This document shows positions 1 through 6,686 of a stretch of 13,292 nucleotides of DNA, in pieces. A program made the position numbers and the translations under genes. Source of the stretch: SAR202 cluster bacterium (GTDB taxonomy: Bacteria > Chloroflexota > Dehalococcoidia > UBA3495); assembly GCA_009392775.1 (NCBI GenBank), contig VFFT01000054.1:1-13292 (forward strand). Direction: 5' to 3'. The notes under the pieces were generated by a model. The model did not search any database. It worked only from the letters and a program-made list of their open reading frames with translations, and had not been told where the DNA came from. Every line of letters starts with the position of its first letter. The stretch's first letter is position 1.

Positions 1-263
1 ACAAACCATCATATCCCGGGCATTGAGTGCCCTTTATACACACTTATGGAATGTGGCTTCTATACTATAACGAGTATGCAGTCGGCCCTTTCCAATCCTT
101 CAAACAAACTCAAGAGCTATGTCAAGGTTAAAAGCTCGCCCGCCGATAAGTCGTGTGGGGCAAAGCAAAATTATTAAAAGTGCCCTGTCCCGACCATGAG
201 TTATTAGGATATAAGTGTTATAAGTTATAATTTGGCGGGTCTTCTCTAAGGAGATGATCCAAA
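1..263. other. Non-coding left flank upstream of the methyltransferase pair
   Basis: I see no convincing gene here on either strand. A small stem-loop, GGGCA (18-22), loop TTGAG, TGCCC (28-32), followed by TTT, could be a weak rightward terminator of a gene to the left. A TATACT/TATAAC-rich stretch lies at 61-71. ATACT (62-66) and AGTAT (73-77) form a loose inverted pair that resembles the half-sites at 8539-8549, but with a different spacing. The region from about 200 on is AT-rich and probably carries the promoter of the gene at 264. Confidence 0.5.
201..253 (+). promoter_or_regulatory. Putative promoter and Shine-Dalgarno of the betaine-synthesis pair
   Basis: A perfect -10 hexamer TATAAT lies at 226-231. 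The possible -35 elements are poor: TTATTA at 201-206 with a 19-bp spacer, or TTAGGA at 204-209 with a 16-bp spacer. TTATAAG-TTATAA repeats overlap the -10. A strong Shine-Dalgarno AAGGAG (248-253) sits 10 bases before the ATG at 264. The -10 and ribosome site are seen directly; promoter activity is inferred. Confidence 0.45.
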
Positions 264-1115
264 ATGAATCAAGAAAACATACAATCCCTAGTCACCTTGA
301 CTAAGGATTATTACGACGGTCCTGCAGACCAGATCTATAGGACTATCTGGGGCGACAATATACATCTTGGTATCCCAAGATCAGACGGACGCGCCTACGA
401 CCACATTGATGCCATGGAGCACACAAATGAAATCATGGCGCAGTCTATTAGCTTAAACACGACTACCAAGGTCATTGACCTAGGCTGTGGCTATGGATCC
501 AGCGCAAGATATTTAGCAGATAATCATGGTTGCCATGTTACCGGCACTAATATAAGTGAAAAAGAATTGCAACTAGCTACTGATCGTGCCGCAGAAGCAA
601 ATCTAACCCCACTGCTGTCTTTTGAATACGGCGACTTCCACGATCTACATTATCCAGATGGATCATTCGACGTGGTATGGAGCCAGGAAGCATTCCTCCA
701 CGGAATAGACAAAAACAAGATATTGTCGGAATGTTACAGAGTTCTCTCTCCAGGCGGCACATTAGCCTTCACCGACATACTTGTCAGGAAATCCACTCCC
801 GAATCAGATCGAGTTAAGATATACGACCGAGTCAAATCTCCAGACATGTGGGATGTTGAAGATTACCAGGCATCCCTCTCACAACTTAACTTTTCGATTG
901 CAGACATCAAGGACTGGTCCCAATATGTGGCAAGTTCATACGGGTGGGTCAGAGACCGCCTCCAGGAAAATCGCACTGACTTGTTGTCCAGAGTTGAAGC
1001 AGAGACCATAGATAACACCATTGACGCCCTTTCATTCTGGGTAGAATCGGCAAATGCTGGAAAAATAGGGTGGACTTTCATAATAGCTAAGAAACCTGAT
1101 CATGTGGATTCGTAG
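264..1115 (+). CDS. sdmt: Sarcosine/dimethylglycine N-methyltransferase-like SAM-dependent methyltransferase
   Basis: This 283-residue cytoplasmic class I methyltransferase would transfer methyl groups from S-adenosylmethionine to sarcosine and dimethylglycine, giving glycine betaine. The SAM-binding motif I is VIDLGCGYG (residues 70-78), followed by the beta-2 end VTGTNIS (92-98) and the core strand FDVVWSQEAFLH (135-146). The N-terminal block with YYDGPAD and IYRTIWGDNIHLG (about 16-36) resembles the start of known sarcosine/dimethylglycine methyltransferases, and the length of about 280 residues also fits. The start is supported by AAGGAG ten bases upstream. The next gene, 81 bases downstream on the same strand, is a clear glycine/sarcosine methyltransferase, and the two enzymes form a known pathway. 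Taken alone, the sequence could also be another small-molecule methyltransferase; the neighbour is what makes the substrate assignment likely. Confidence 0.8.
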   Translation: MNQENIQSLVTLTKDYYDGPADQIYRTIWGDNIHLGIPRSDGRAYDHIDAMEHTNEIMAQSISLNTTTKVIDLGCGYGSSARYLADNHGCHVTGTNISEKELQLATDRAAEANLTPLLSFEYGDFHDLHYPDGSFDVVWSQEAFLHGIDKNKILSECYRVLSPGGTLAFTDILVRKSTPESDRVKIYDRVKSPDMWDVEDYQASLSQLNFSIADIKDWSQYVASSYGWVRDRLQENRTDLLSRVEAETIDNTIDALSFWVESANAGKIGWTFIIAKKPDHVDS

Positions 1116-1196
1116 CTTTACTTATCAGTCAGCATATCAGCCTATCAGTGAGACAACACACCAAAATAATAAGTCAAAAGAATCTAGGAGAAACAC
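1116..1196 (+). other. Short spacer between the two methyltransferase genes
   Basis: The 81-base gap holds three copies of TATCAG (1123-1128, 1135-1140, 1143-1148) and the AGGAGA ribosome site just before the ATG at 1197. There is no terminator-like hairpin with a T-run, so the two genes are probably co-transcribed. Confidence 0.4.
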
Positions 1197-1964
1197 ATGA
1201 ATACCCGACAGTTAAACGAACTTTCGAACCGGTTTAAAGAAGAATATTCGACAACTTTTGTCGATAGGTGGGACGAGCTAATCAACTGGGAGAGAAGACA
1301 CGCAAATGAAGGTGGCTTCTTCGAGAGAGTTCTGACAGAAGTCGGGGCCAAGACCGTTCTAGACATTGCATGCGGCACCGGATTTCACACCGTCACACTG
1401 AGCATGGCAGGATTTGAAGTAACAGGGGCAGACGGGTCTGCCAACATGGTATTAAAATCCAAACAAAACGCGGAACGTATTGGATTAGATAACGTGAGAT
1501 TTGTTGAAGCGGAATGGACTAACCTTACAAAAGCTTTTCCTACTGAGAAATTTGATGCCATAGTATGTCTAGGAAATGCATTCACACACTTGTTCGACGA
1601 GACAGACAGAATTACAGCCCTCAAGGAAATCTACTCGGTATTAAACGAAGGCGGAGTAGCCATAATAGATCAAAGAAATTACGACCGCATCCTAGATAAA
1701 GGATTCAGCAGTAAACATAGATACTATTACACCGGAGAGAACGTTGAAGTTACCCCTGAATATATAACCGACGAAGCCATCAAATTCCTTTATAAATACG
1801 AAGACGGCTCAGTACATCACCTCACTTTGTGTCCTATTAGACAGGATTATCTGACTGGGCTGTTTGAGGATACAGGATTTACTTCAGTTGATAGGTATGG
1901 AGACTTCGAATCTGAATACGAGATGTACGATCCGGATTTTATAGTCCAAGTAGCAAAAAAATAG
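1197..1964 (+). CDS. gsmt: Glycine/sarcosine N-methyltransferase
   Basis: This 255-residue cytoplasmic enzyme should methylate glycine to sarcosine and sarcosine to dimethylglycine with S-adenosylmethionine, the first two steps of betaine synthesis from glycine. Family hallmarks are FVDRWDELINW (residues 21-31), the SAM motif VLDIACGTGFH (54-64), the acidic ribose-binding residue D79 in GADGS, CLGNAFTHLF (124-133) and IIDQRNYDRIL (156-166). The last of these matches the RNYD region of glycine N-methyltransferases. Length is typical of the bacterial enzyme. The start follows AGGAGA at a normal distance. It lies just downstream of the putative dimethylglycine methyltransferase, so the two genes would supply the whole pathway. 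In some halophiles the two activities are fused in one protein; here they are separate. A single-step glycine N-methyltransferase used to control SAM levels is the main alternative, but the partner gene argues against it. Confidence 0.92.
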   Translation: MNTRQLNELSNRFKEEYSTTFVDRWDELINWERRHANEGGFFERVLTEVGAKTVLDIACGTGFHTVTLSMAGFEVTGADGSANMVLKSKQNAERIGLDNVRFVEAEWTNLTKAFPTEKFDAIVCLGNAFTHLFDETDRITALKEIYSVLNEGGVAIIDQRNYDRILDKGFSSKHRYYYTGENVEVTPEYITDEAIKFLYKYEDGSVHHLTLCPIRQDYLTGLFEDTGFTSVDRYGDFESEYEMYDPDFIVQVAKK

Positions 1965-1983
1965 CTGTAACACCTTTAAAGAG

Positions 1984-2037
1984 ACTAAAAAAGAAAAACA
2001 TCATCTGGTATACCAGATGATGTTTTTCTTTTTTAGT
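1984..2037 (+). terminator. Intrinsic terminator in a perfect 54-bp palindrome
   Basis: The two 27-base arms are fully complementary and meet at the centre GGTA/TACC with no spacer. The inner arms carry CATCATCTGG and its complement; the outer arms are A-rich on the left and T-rich on the right (TTTTTCTTTTTT). Transcribed rightward it gives a very stable hairpin with a U-rich 3' side, 19 bases after the stop codon of the glycine/sarcosine methyltransferase gene. The symmetry makes it able to work in both directions. Confidence 0.9.
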
Positions 2038-2085
2038 TTTAGGGTAGAATAAATAGACTGGTATATAAATTGGAGAAGAAACGTA

Positions 2086-2709
2086 ATGGTATACACTGGT
2101 AAAAGCATATTGGTATTCACAGTAATCTTAGCCACAATAACAGCTACAATTGCATGCGGCTCCCCACCGACAGACCAGGATAATACTGCAAAAAGAACAG
2201 ACCCCACTACTACTGTGATTCCCACCGCCACACCTATGCCAGCGACTCCTACATCAATACCGGCTACGCCCACACCAGAACCCACACATACTCCTACTCC
2301 TATAACAATAGTGGTTGATCCAACCGCCACTATCCAACCAGAAGTAGTACAACCAACTGCTACACCAATCCCCACCGAATCTGTTGCTAGTGATGATCCT
2401 CCAGAAGAATCATCAATCAGTTCACCGTTAACAGGAGCCACAGCAGAAGCTATAGCTCCCCTTCAGGACAACCTGGTATATCTCATATATTTTGATAGCC
2501 GAACCAAATCGTGGTCAGTCTACGATAATGTAGGGACATTCACGATGGAGGATCTTACTCCAATACTAATGGGACAAATGCCAGATTCCGTCAGTCCCAT
2601 TACAACAATAGGATCCAATCAACCCGCATACGTAAAGATAAACGCGGACGCGTCATTTATGGGGAGAGATTTAACAGCAGGGTACAACCTGATTGTATGG
2701 AAACCATAA
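2086..2709 (+). CDS. Lipoprotein with Thr/Pro-rich stalk and small C-terminal domain
   Basis: I do not recognise a specific function for this 207-residue protein. Residues 1-23 form a lipoprotein signal peptide with lipobox TIAC, so Cys24 would be lipidated. Residues 40-98 are a low-complexity linker of ATPTP-like units, as expected for an extended spacer that lifts a domain off the membrane. Residues 120-207 look like a small beta-rich domain with LVYLIYFDSRTKSW and a closing AGYNLIVWKP. That ending resembles the AGWNLIGW-type ending I know from cell-surface proteins of Chloroflexota and some archaea; this likeness is from memory. GGAGAAG (2072-2078) precedes the ATG at a good distance. It follows the terminator of the betaine genes, so it is probably a separate unit; a TAGAAT at 2045-2050 is a possible -10. 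It converges with the ABC operon across a 39-base gap. Confidence 0.75.
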   Translation: MVYTGKSILVFTVILATITATIACGSPPTDQDNTAKRTDPTTTVIPTATPMPATPTSIPATPTPEPTHTPTPITIVVDPTATIQPEVVQPTATPIPTESVASDDPPEESSISSPLTGATAEAIAPLQDNLVYLIYFDSRTKSWSVYDNVGTFTMEDLTPILMGQMPDSVSPITTIGSNQPAYVKINADASFMGRDLTAGYNLIVWKP

Positions 2710-2715
2710 CTGAAC

Positions 2716-2733
2716 TCTAAGAATTGACTTAGA
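2716..2733. other. Small hairpin between convergent genes
   Basis: TCTAAG (2716-2721) and CTTAGA (2728-2733) can pair around a six-base loop. An overlapping perfect palindrome TTAGATCTAA lies at 2729-2738. It sits in the 39-base gap between the lipoprotein gene and the last gene of the ABC operon. It has no T-run on either strand, so a terminator role is weakly supported. Confidence 0.25.
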
Positions 2734-2748
2734 TCTAATGTATACGGT

Positions 2749-3741
2749 TTAACTTTGCTCGTATAAGTGGCATGAAACTAAATGATTTTCCACTGGCGTT
2801 TTATACACAGGAATATCCGTAGAACAGTGGTCTAAGACAAATGGGCACCTCGGATGAAAAGTACACCCACTAGGAGGATCAATAGGAGACGGAACCTCTC
2901 CCGTTAATACAATCTCTTCCCGCTGCTGTCTAGGATGCGATGGTAGTGACGCAGATATAAGCGCCTTGGTATATGGATGGAGTGGATTAGTAAATAACTC
3001 GATGGGATCCGCTTCTTCCACTATCTTTCCTAAATACATGACTCCAACACGATGGCTCATATATCTAACCGTAGCAAGGTTATGGGCTATCAATAGATAA
3101 CTCAGTTGATAAGTTTCTTGTAAATCTTTTAACAAATTTAATATCTGTGCTCTTATGGATACATCAAGTGCCGAAACCGGCTCATCCAATACTATAAGCT
3201 TCGGCTGTGTAGATAAGGCGCGAGCGATCGCTATACGCTGGCGTTGCCCACCGCTAAATTCATGCGGATATCTATAAGCATGAAATGGATGGAGCCCCAC
3301 AACTTGGAGAAGCTCATCTACTCGATCTTTAATTTCGTTCTTAGTCGCACTCTTCTGATGCGTAATAATTGGTTCTGATATTATGGAATCTACTCTCATC
3401 CTGGGGTTGAGTGAACTCCAAGGATCTTGGAATACTGCTTGCACGGAAGACCTAAAATTTTGTCTATCTGAATTACTGAAGGAGGTCATTGGATTACCCT
3501 GATAGGAAATACTACCATCAGTAGGCGGTTCTGCCATTAATACCATTCGAGAAGTAGTAGTCTTTCCACAACCTGACTCACCAACTAGACTGTAGGTCTC
3601 ACCTTCATTCATAGAGAAACTTATACCGTCGACAGCTTTCACCATACCATGAACTCTCCTAAGCATTCCCCCAGAGCTCACTGGATAATGTTTTTTTATG
3701 CCATCAAGTCTAACGAGTTCAGATACATTACTAACTGCCAT
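2749..3741 (-). CDS. dppF: Peptide-type ABC importer, ATPase subunit F
   Basis: This cytoplasmic ATPase powers the importer encoded by the operon. From the start chosen here it has 330 residues: Walker A GESGCGKTT (54-62), Q-loop VFQDP (Q105), signature SGGQRQR, Walker B LIVLDEP, D-loop SALD and an H-loop histidine in IAHN. The C-terminal oligopeptide/dipeptide extension contains LHPYTKAL and the cysteine pattern GCTFHPRCP...HC...SCH. The frame stays open upstream to 3861, but that would overlap the D subunit by 131 bases and add about 40 residues unlike the family. The ATG at 3741 has GGAGG (3746-3750) four bases upstream; the adjacent ATG at 3744 is nearly equal. With the 3741 start the two genes overlap by 11 bases, which suggests translational coupling. 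It is the last gene of the operon. Confidence 0.9.
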   Translation of the reverse strand: MAVSNVSELVRLDGIKKHYPVSSGGMLRRVHGMVKAVDGISFSMNEGETYSLVGESGCGKTTTSRMVLMAEPPTDGSISYQGNPMTSFSNSDRQNFRSSVQAVFQDPWSSLNPRMRVDSIISEPIITHQKSATKNEIKDRVDELLQVVGLHPFHAYRYPHEFSGGQRQRIAIARALSTQPKLIVLDEPVSALDVSIRAQILNLLKDLQETYQLSYLLIAHNLATVRYMSHRVGVMYLGKIVEEADPIELFTNPLHPYTKALISASLPSHPRQQREEIVLTGEVPSPIDPPSGCTFHPRCPFVLDHCSTDIPVYKTPVENHLVSCHLYEQS

Positions 3742-4705
3742 CATGCCTCCAGCAACGAGCGGTGTGACCCTGTTCAATATCATAGTGACCTGGATACACC
3801 GAACATTTTTCAAATGCAACTGGACACCTAGGCGCAAAAGCACATCCATCCGGCAAATCATCCAATGACGGAGGCTGACCCTCGATAGATGGCAAAGTTT
3901 CGACGTCTATATCAAGATCGGGCACAGACCTCAAAAGAGCCTCGGTGTATGGGTGTGCCGGATTATCAAATAGCTGCTCAACTTCAGCATATTCAACAAT
4001 TTTTCCGGCGTACATTACAGCAACCCGATCACACATTCTAGCTACTATGCCAAAATCATGAGTGATGAATATTATTGCTGCCCCAGTTTGCTCCTGAATA
4101 TCTTTCAGCAATCTGAGATATTGAAGTTGGATGGTTGCGTCTAGAGAAGTAGTAGGCTCATCCGCAATCAGTATATTAGGCGACCGGGCGATTGATATCG
4201 CCCCTACGACACGCTGCCTCATTCCGCCACTCATCTGATGAGGAAAGGCGTCTAGTCTTGTTTCAGGAGCAGGTATCCGAACTTTACTTAGTAGATCAGC
4301 AGCCCTATCCCTTAAAGATTGCTTGGATTCCGAATACTCGAGCCGAAGAGATTCGAGGACCTGGTTCCCGACACTGAACACTGGGTTGAGCGATGTCAGT
4401 GGATCCTGCATTACCATACATATTCCACTCCCTCTGATATCCCTCATATCTTCTTCTGATTTCTGTATCAGGTCTTCTCCCTGATAGATTATAGATCCAC
4501 TGACGATCTGGCCTGATGGTTTAGGGACCATTCCCAATATCGACCAGGCCGTCATGCTCTTACCCGAACCTGATTCTCCCACGATCCCCAGTGTTTCCCC
4601 TTTTCGGAGATCAAAGCTTATTCCATCAACAGCTTTAACAACACCGCTTCTAGTAAAGAAATGTGTCCTCAAATCATTGACGCTTAATATGACTTCATTT
4701 TCCAT
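3731..4705 (-). CDS. dppD: Peptide-type ABC importer, ATPase subunit D
   Basis: This is the second ATPase of the importer, pairing with subunit F. Its 324 residues carry Walker A GESGSGKS (43-50), Q100 in MQDP, signature SGGMRQR (159-165), Walker B ILIADEP with catalytic E183, and H216 in ITHD. The C-terminal extension has HPYTEAL and four cysteines in GCAFAPRCP, EKC and ARCW; in characterised dipeptide/oligopeptide transporters such cysteines hold an iron-sulfur cluster. The D-loop reads TTSLDAT where TTALDVT is usual, and where the paralogue at 11485-12474 has TTALDVT. AAGGA lies eight bases before the ATG. It is 26 bases downstream of the permease C gene and overlaps the F gene slightly. 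Confidence 0.93.
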   Translation of the reverse strand: MENEVILSVNDLRTHFFTRSGVVKAVDGISFDLRKGETLGIVGESGSGKSMTAWSILGMVPKPSGQIVSGSIIYQGEDLIQKSEEDMRDIRGSGICMVMQDPLTSLNPVFSVGNQVLESLRLEYSESKQSLRDRAADLLSKVRIPAPETRLDAFPHQMSGGMRQRVVGAISIARSPNILIADEPTTSLDATIQLQYLRLLKDIQEQTGAAIIFITHDFGIVARMCDRVAVMYAGKIVEYAEVEQLFDNPAHPYTEALLRSVPDLDIDVETLPSIEGQPPSLDDLPDGCAFAPRCPVAFEKCSVYPGHYDIEQGHTARCWRHDGS

Positions 4706-4731
4706 CTCATTGTCCTTCGGAATATACCTAT

Positions 4732-5613
4732 CTATCGAGACCGGCGTAATTTAGGATCTAGATAATCACGTAGCCAGTCACCAAAGAAATTACAGGCCAT
4801 AACAACGATGGTAATCATTATTCCAGGCAACAATGCTAACCACCAAACCGTCAATAGCTGAGCCCTTCCTTCAGCCACCATAATTCCCCACGCTGGCTCA
4901 CCAGGTTTCATACCTAATCCCAAGAAACTAAGTGAAGCTTCTAGCAGGATAACTTGACCAATTGTAAGACTAATCATAACCATGAGTGTATTAATCACAT
5001 TAGGGAACAAGTGGCGTAGCATGATAGTGGTAGGTGACACCCCTAATATTTTTGCCAGCAACACAAAATCACGTTCTTTAGTCCCCAGAACTTCTCCCCT
5101 TATCATTCGAGCAAACCGTGCCCATGTAGTTGCCGTTACGGCAAAAACAACACCCCAGACGCCAGTACCGATCAACGTTACTATTAGCATGGCCACGAGT
5201 ATCGATGGAAAACCCAGCGTAGCATCAGTTATTCTCATCAAAATCGCGTCCAACCATCTACCCGAATAGCCCGCGACTAACCCGATCGCAGTTCCGACTA
5301 AAACGGCGATAGCCATGGCAGGAACCGTGACTTGAAGTAAAGTACGGGCTCCAAACACTAAGCGGCTAAATATATCCTTACCGAGTATGTCTGTCCCGAG
5401 AATGTACTGTCCATTTGTAAAAGGAGGAATGACTCTTGCTTTAAGATTGCTGGCTTCAGGGTCAAAAGGAGCTATTAATTCTGAGAATATACCTAGGATT
5501 AGAACCAATATTATTATAGCCATGGGCACCCACGGCAGGCGTGCTTCCTTAATACGCTGCCGCCAACTAGCGGTACTTGTCATTTGTAATACATTTGTAT
5601 CTGTAACTGCCAC
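4732..5613 (-). CDS. dppC: Peptide-type ABC importer, permease subunit C
   Basis: This inner-membrane permease of 293 residues forms half of the translocation channel. It has an N-terminal hydrophobic segment (PWVPMAIIILVLILGIFSEL), the family's LGTDILGKDIFSRLVFGAR block, several further membrane spans, and the ATPase-coupling EAA loop around GVSPTTIMLRHLFPN. The ending GDWLRDYLDPKLR is typical of this subunit. The start is a GTG at 5613 with AGAGGGG six bases upstream; an ATG at 5583 is possible but has no such site. It follows the permease B gene by 12 bases. Confidence 0.93.
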   Translation of the reverse strand: MAVTDTNVLQMTSTASWRQRIKEARLPWVPMAIIILVLILGIFSELIAPFDPEASNLKARVIPPFTNGQYILGTDILGKDIFSRLVFGARTLLQVTVPAMAIAVLVGTAIGLVAGYSGRWLDAILMRITDATLGFPSILVAMLIVTLIGTGVWGVVFAVTATTWARFARMIRGEVLGTKERDFVLLAKILGVSPTTIMLRHLFPNVINTLMVMISLTIGQVILLEASLSFLGLGMKPGEPAWGIMVAEGRAQLLTVWWLALLPGIMITIVVMACNFFGDWLRDYLDPKLRRSR

Positions 5614-5625
5614 GTTATACCCCTC

Positions 5626-6591
5626 TTATCTGATACGTACCCGTGGGTCAACGTACCCGTAGAGTATGTCTATAATTACTGAAGTTATTATGTAGAAAAA
5701 TCCAGACAATAAAATAGCACCTTCAGTCATAGGAAAATCTCTATTCCTCACACCTTCCAGTAAGAGTAATCCTACTCCTGGCCAAGCAAATACCACTTCG
5801 ACCACCACTGAACCGTTAAGTAGTCCTGCAAGAGTAATGCCACCAAAGGTAAGGACTGGTATGAGAGCATTACGAGCAGCATGTTTCCAAATTACAGACC
5901 TGTGGGATAGTCCCTTTACTTGGGCAAATTTAACAAAGTCACTATCCAATATTTCCAACATGGCAGACCGAGTAAGTCTCATTACTGCTGCTATAACAGT
6001 AATAGCTAGTACGAAGGCAGGGAGCATCAAATGATGAATCATATCCGGTATCTGATGCCATTCAGGCCACCAGCCCTCGATATCACCTCGTCCATGCGTA
6101 GGCAGCCAAGTCAACTGTGCTCCCAAAATCATAATTAGCATAATCGCCACCCAGAACTGAGGAGCTGCTAACCCAAACACAGCAAATGCTTGACCGATTT
6201 TATCAAATATGGAATCTCGTTTTACGGCAGCCAGAATACCTAACGGTATTCCAAGGGCGAAGGCCATTATCATTCCAGTTAAGGCCAGATGAACCGTAGC
6301 CGGAAGCCTATCTAAAATGAGATCCTTCACAGGCACACTGTAAATAAATGACTTACCAAATTCGGCTCGAAGAGCTCCCTGCAGAAAGTCGAGATATTGA
6401 ATTATAAATGGCCTGTCTAACCCCATTGCCTCACGCTGGGCCTGATAAACTTCTTCATCATGGGCTTCAGTGACAGGTATGAGAAACCTTGCAGGATCTC
6501 CGGTAAGATGGATACTACCGAACACTACAAAACTTAACGCGATCAGCGTAACTAGTCCCTCACCTAACCGTCTAAGTATGTATAACGACAT
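5626..6591 (-). CDS. dppB: Peptide-type ABC importer, permease subunit B
   Basis: This 321-residue inner-membrane permease pairs with subunit C. It starts with the usual YILRRLGEGLVTLIALSFVVF helix, followed by a periplasmic loop with GLDRPFIIQYLDFL, then the transmembrane domain with the EAA coupling loop at VKGLSHRSVIWKHAARNALIP. It ends in YGYVDPRVRIR, typical of the family. AGGAAAG lies five bases before the ATG. It is separated from the binding-protein gene by 95 bases that contain a strong hairpin. Confidence 0.94.
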   Translation of the reverse strand: MSLYILRRLGEGLVTLIALSFVVFGSIHLTGDPARFLIPVTEAHDEEVYQAQREAMGLDRPFIIQYLDFLQGALRAEFGKSFIYSVPVKDLILDRLPATVHLALTGMIMAFALGIPLGILAAVKRDSIFDKIGQAFAVFGLAAPQFWVAIMLIMILGAQLTWLPTHGRGDIEGWWPEWHQIPDMIHHLMLPAFVLAITVIAAVMRLTRSAMLEILDSDFVKFAQVKGLSHRSVIWKHAARNALIPVLTFGGITLAGLLNGSVVVEVVFAWPGVGLLLLEGVRNRDFPMTEGAILLSGFFYIITSVIIDILYGYVDPRVRIR

Positions 6592-6625
6592 AGTCTTTCC
6601 TAACCGTTGTACGAATTAGCCGAGA

Positions 6626-6648
6626 GGGAAGATGCCAGGCATCTTCCC
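6626..6648 (-). other. Intra-operon hairpin after the binding-protein gene
   Basis: GGGAAGATGC (6626-6635) pairs perfectly with GCATCTTCCC (6639-6648) around a three-base loop. It sits in the gap between the binding-protein stop codon and the permease B start. On the transcribed strand it is followed by TCTCGGCTAATT, not a T-run, so it is more likely a transcript stabiliser or partial stop than a full terminator. Such elements commonly keep binding-protein levels above those of the membrane subunits. A smaller AACCT/AGGTT stem lies at 6664-6676. Confidence 0.6.
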
Positions 6649-6686
6649 CCTATTTAAAGCTACAACCTTTCAGGTTATCTCTGAAC

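Noticed and set aside
114..185. Possible small structured RNA (GAGCT/AGCTC and GGGCA/TGCCC pairs)
   Set aside because: The stems are only five bases with loops of 14-18 bases and no further support; chance pairing is likely.
781..1081. Overlapping open frames on both strands inside the first methyltransferase gene
   Set aside because: They lie wholly within a well-supported gene and show no domain, hydrophobic pattern or ribosome site of their own.
1123..1148. Three TATCAG copies between the methyltransferase genes as a repeat array
   Set aside because: The units are six bases with unequal spacing; no CRISPR-like or iteron-like structure is present anywhere in the window.
2001..2441. Open frame on the minus strand rich in Gly and Val (VGVGV-like repeats)
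   Set aside because: It is the antisense shadow of the Thr/Pro codons of the lipoprotein gene; its first part runs through the terminator palindrome and it has no ribosome site.
4982..5662. Plus-strand open frames opposite the permease C gene
   Set aside because: They are antisense to a conserved permease gene and have no recognisable protein features.
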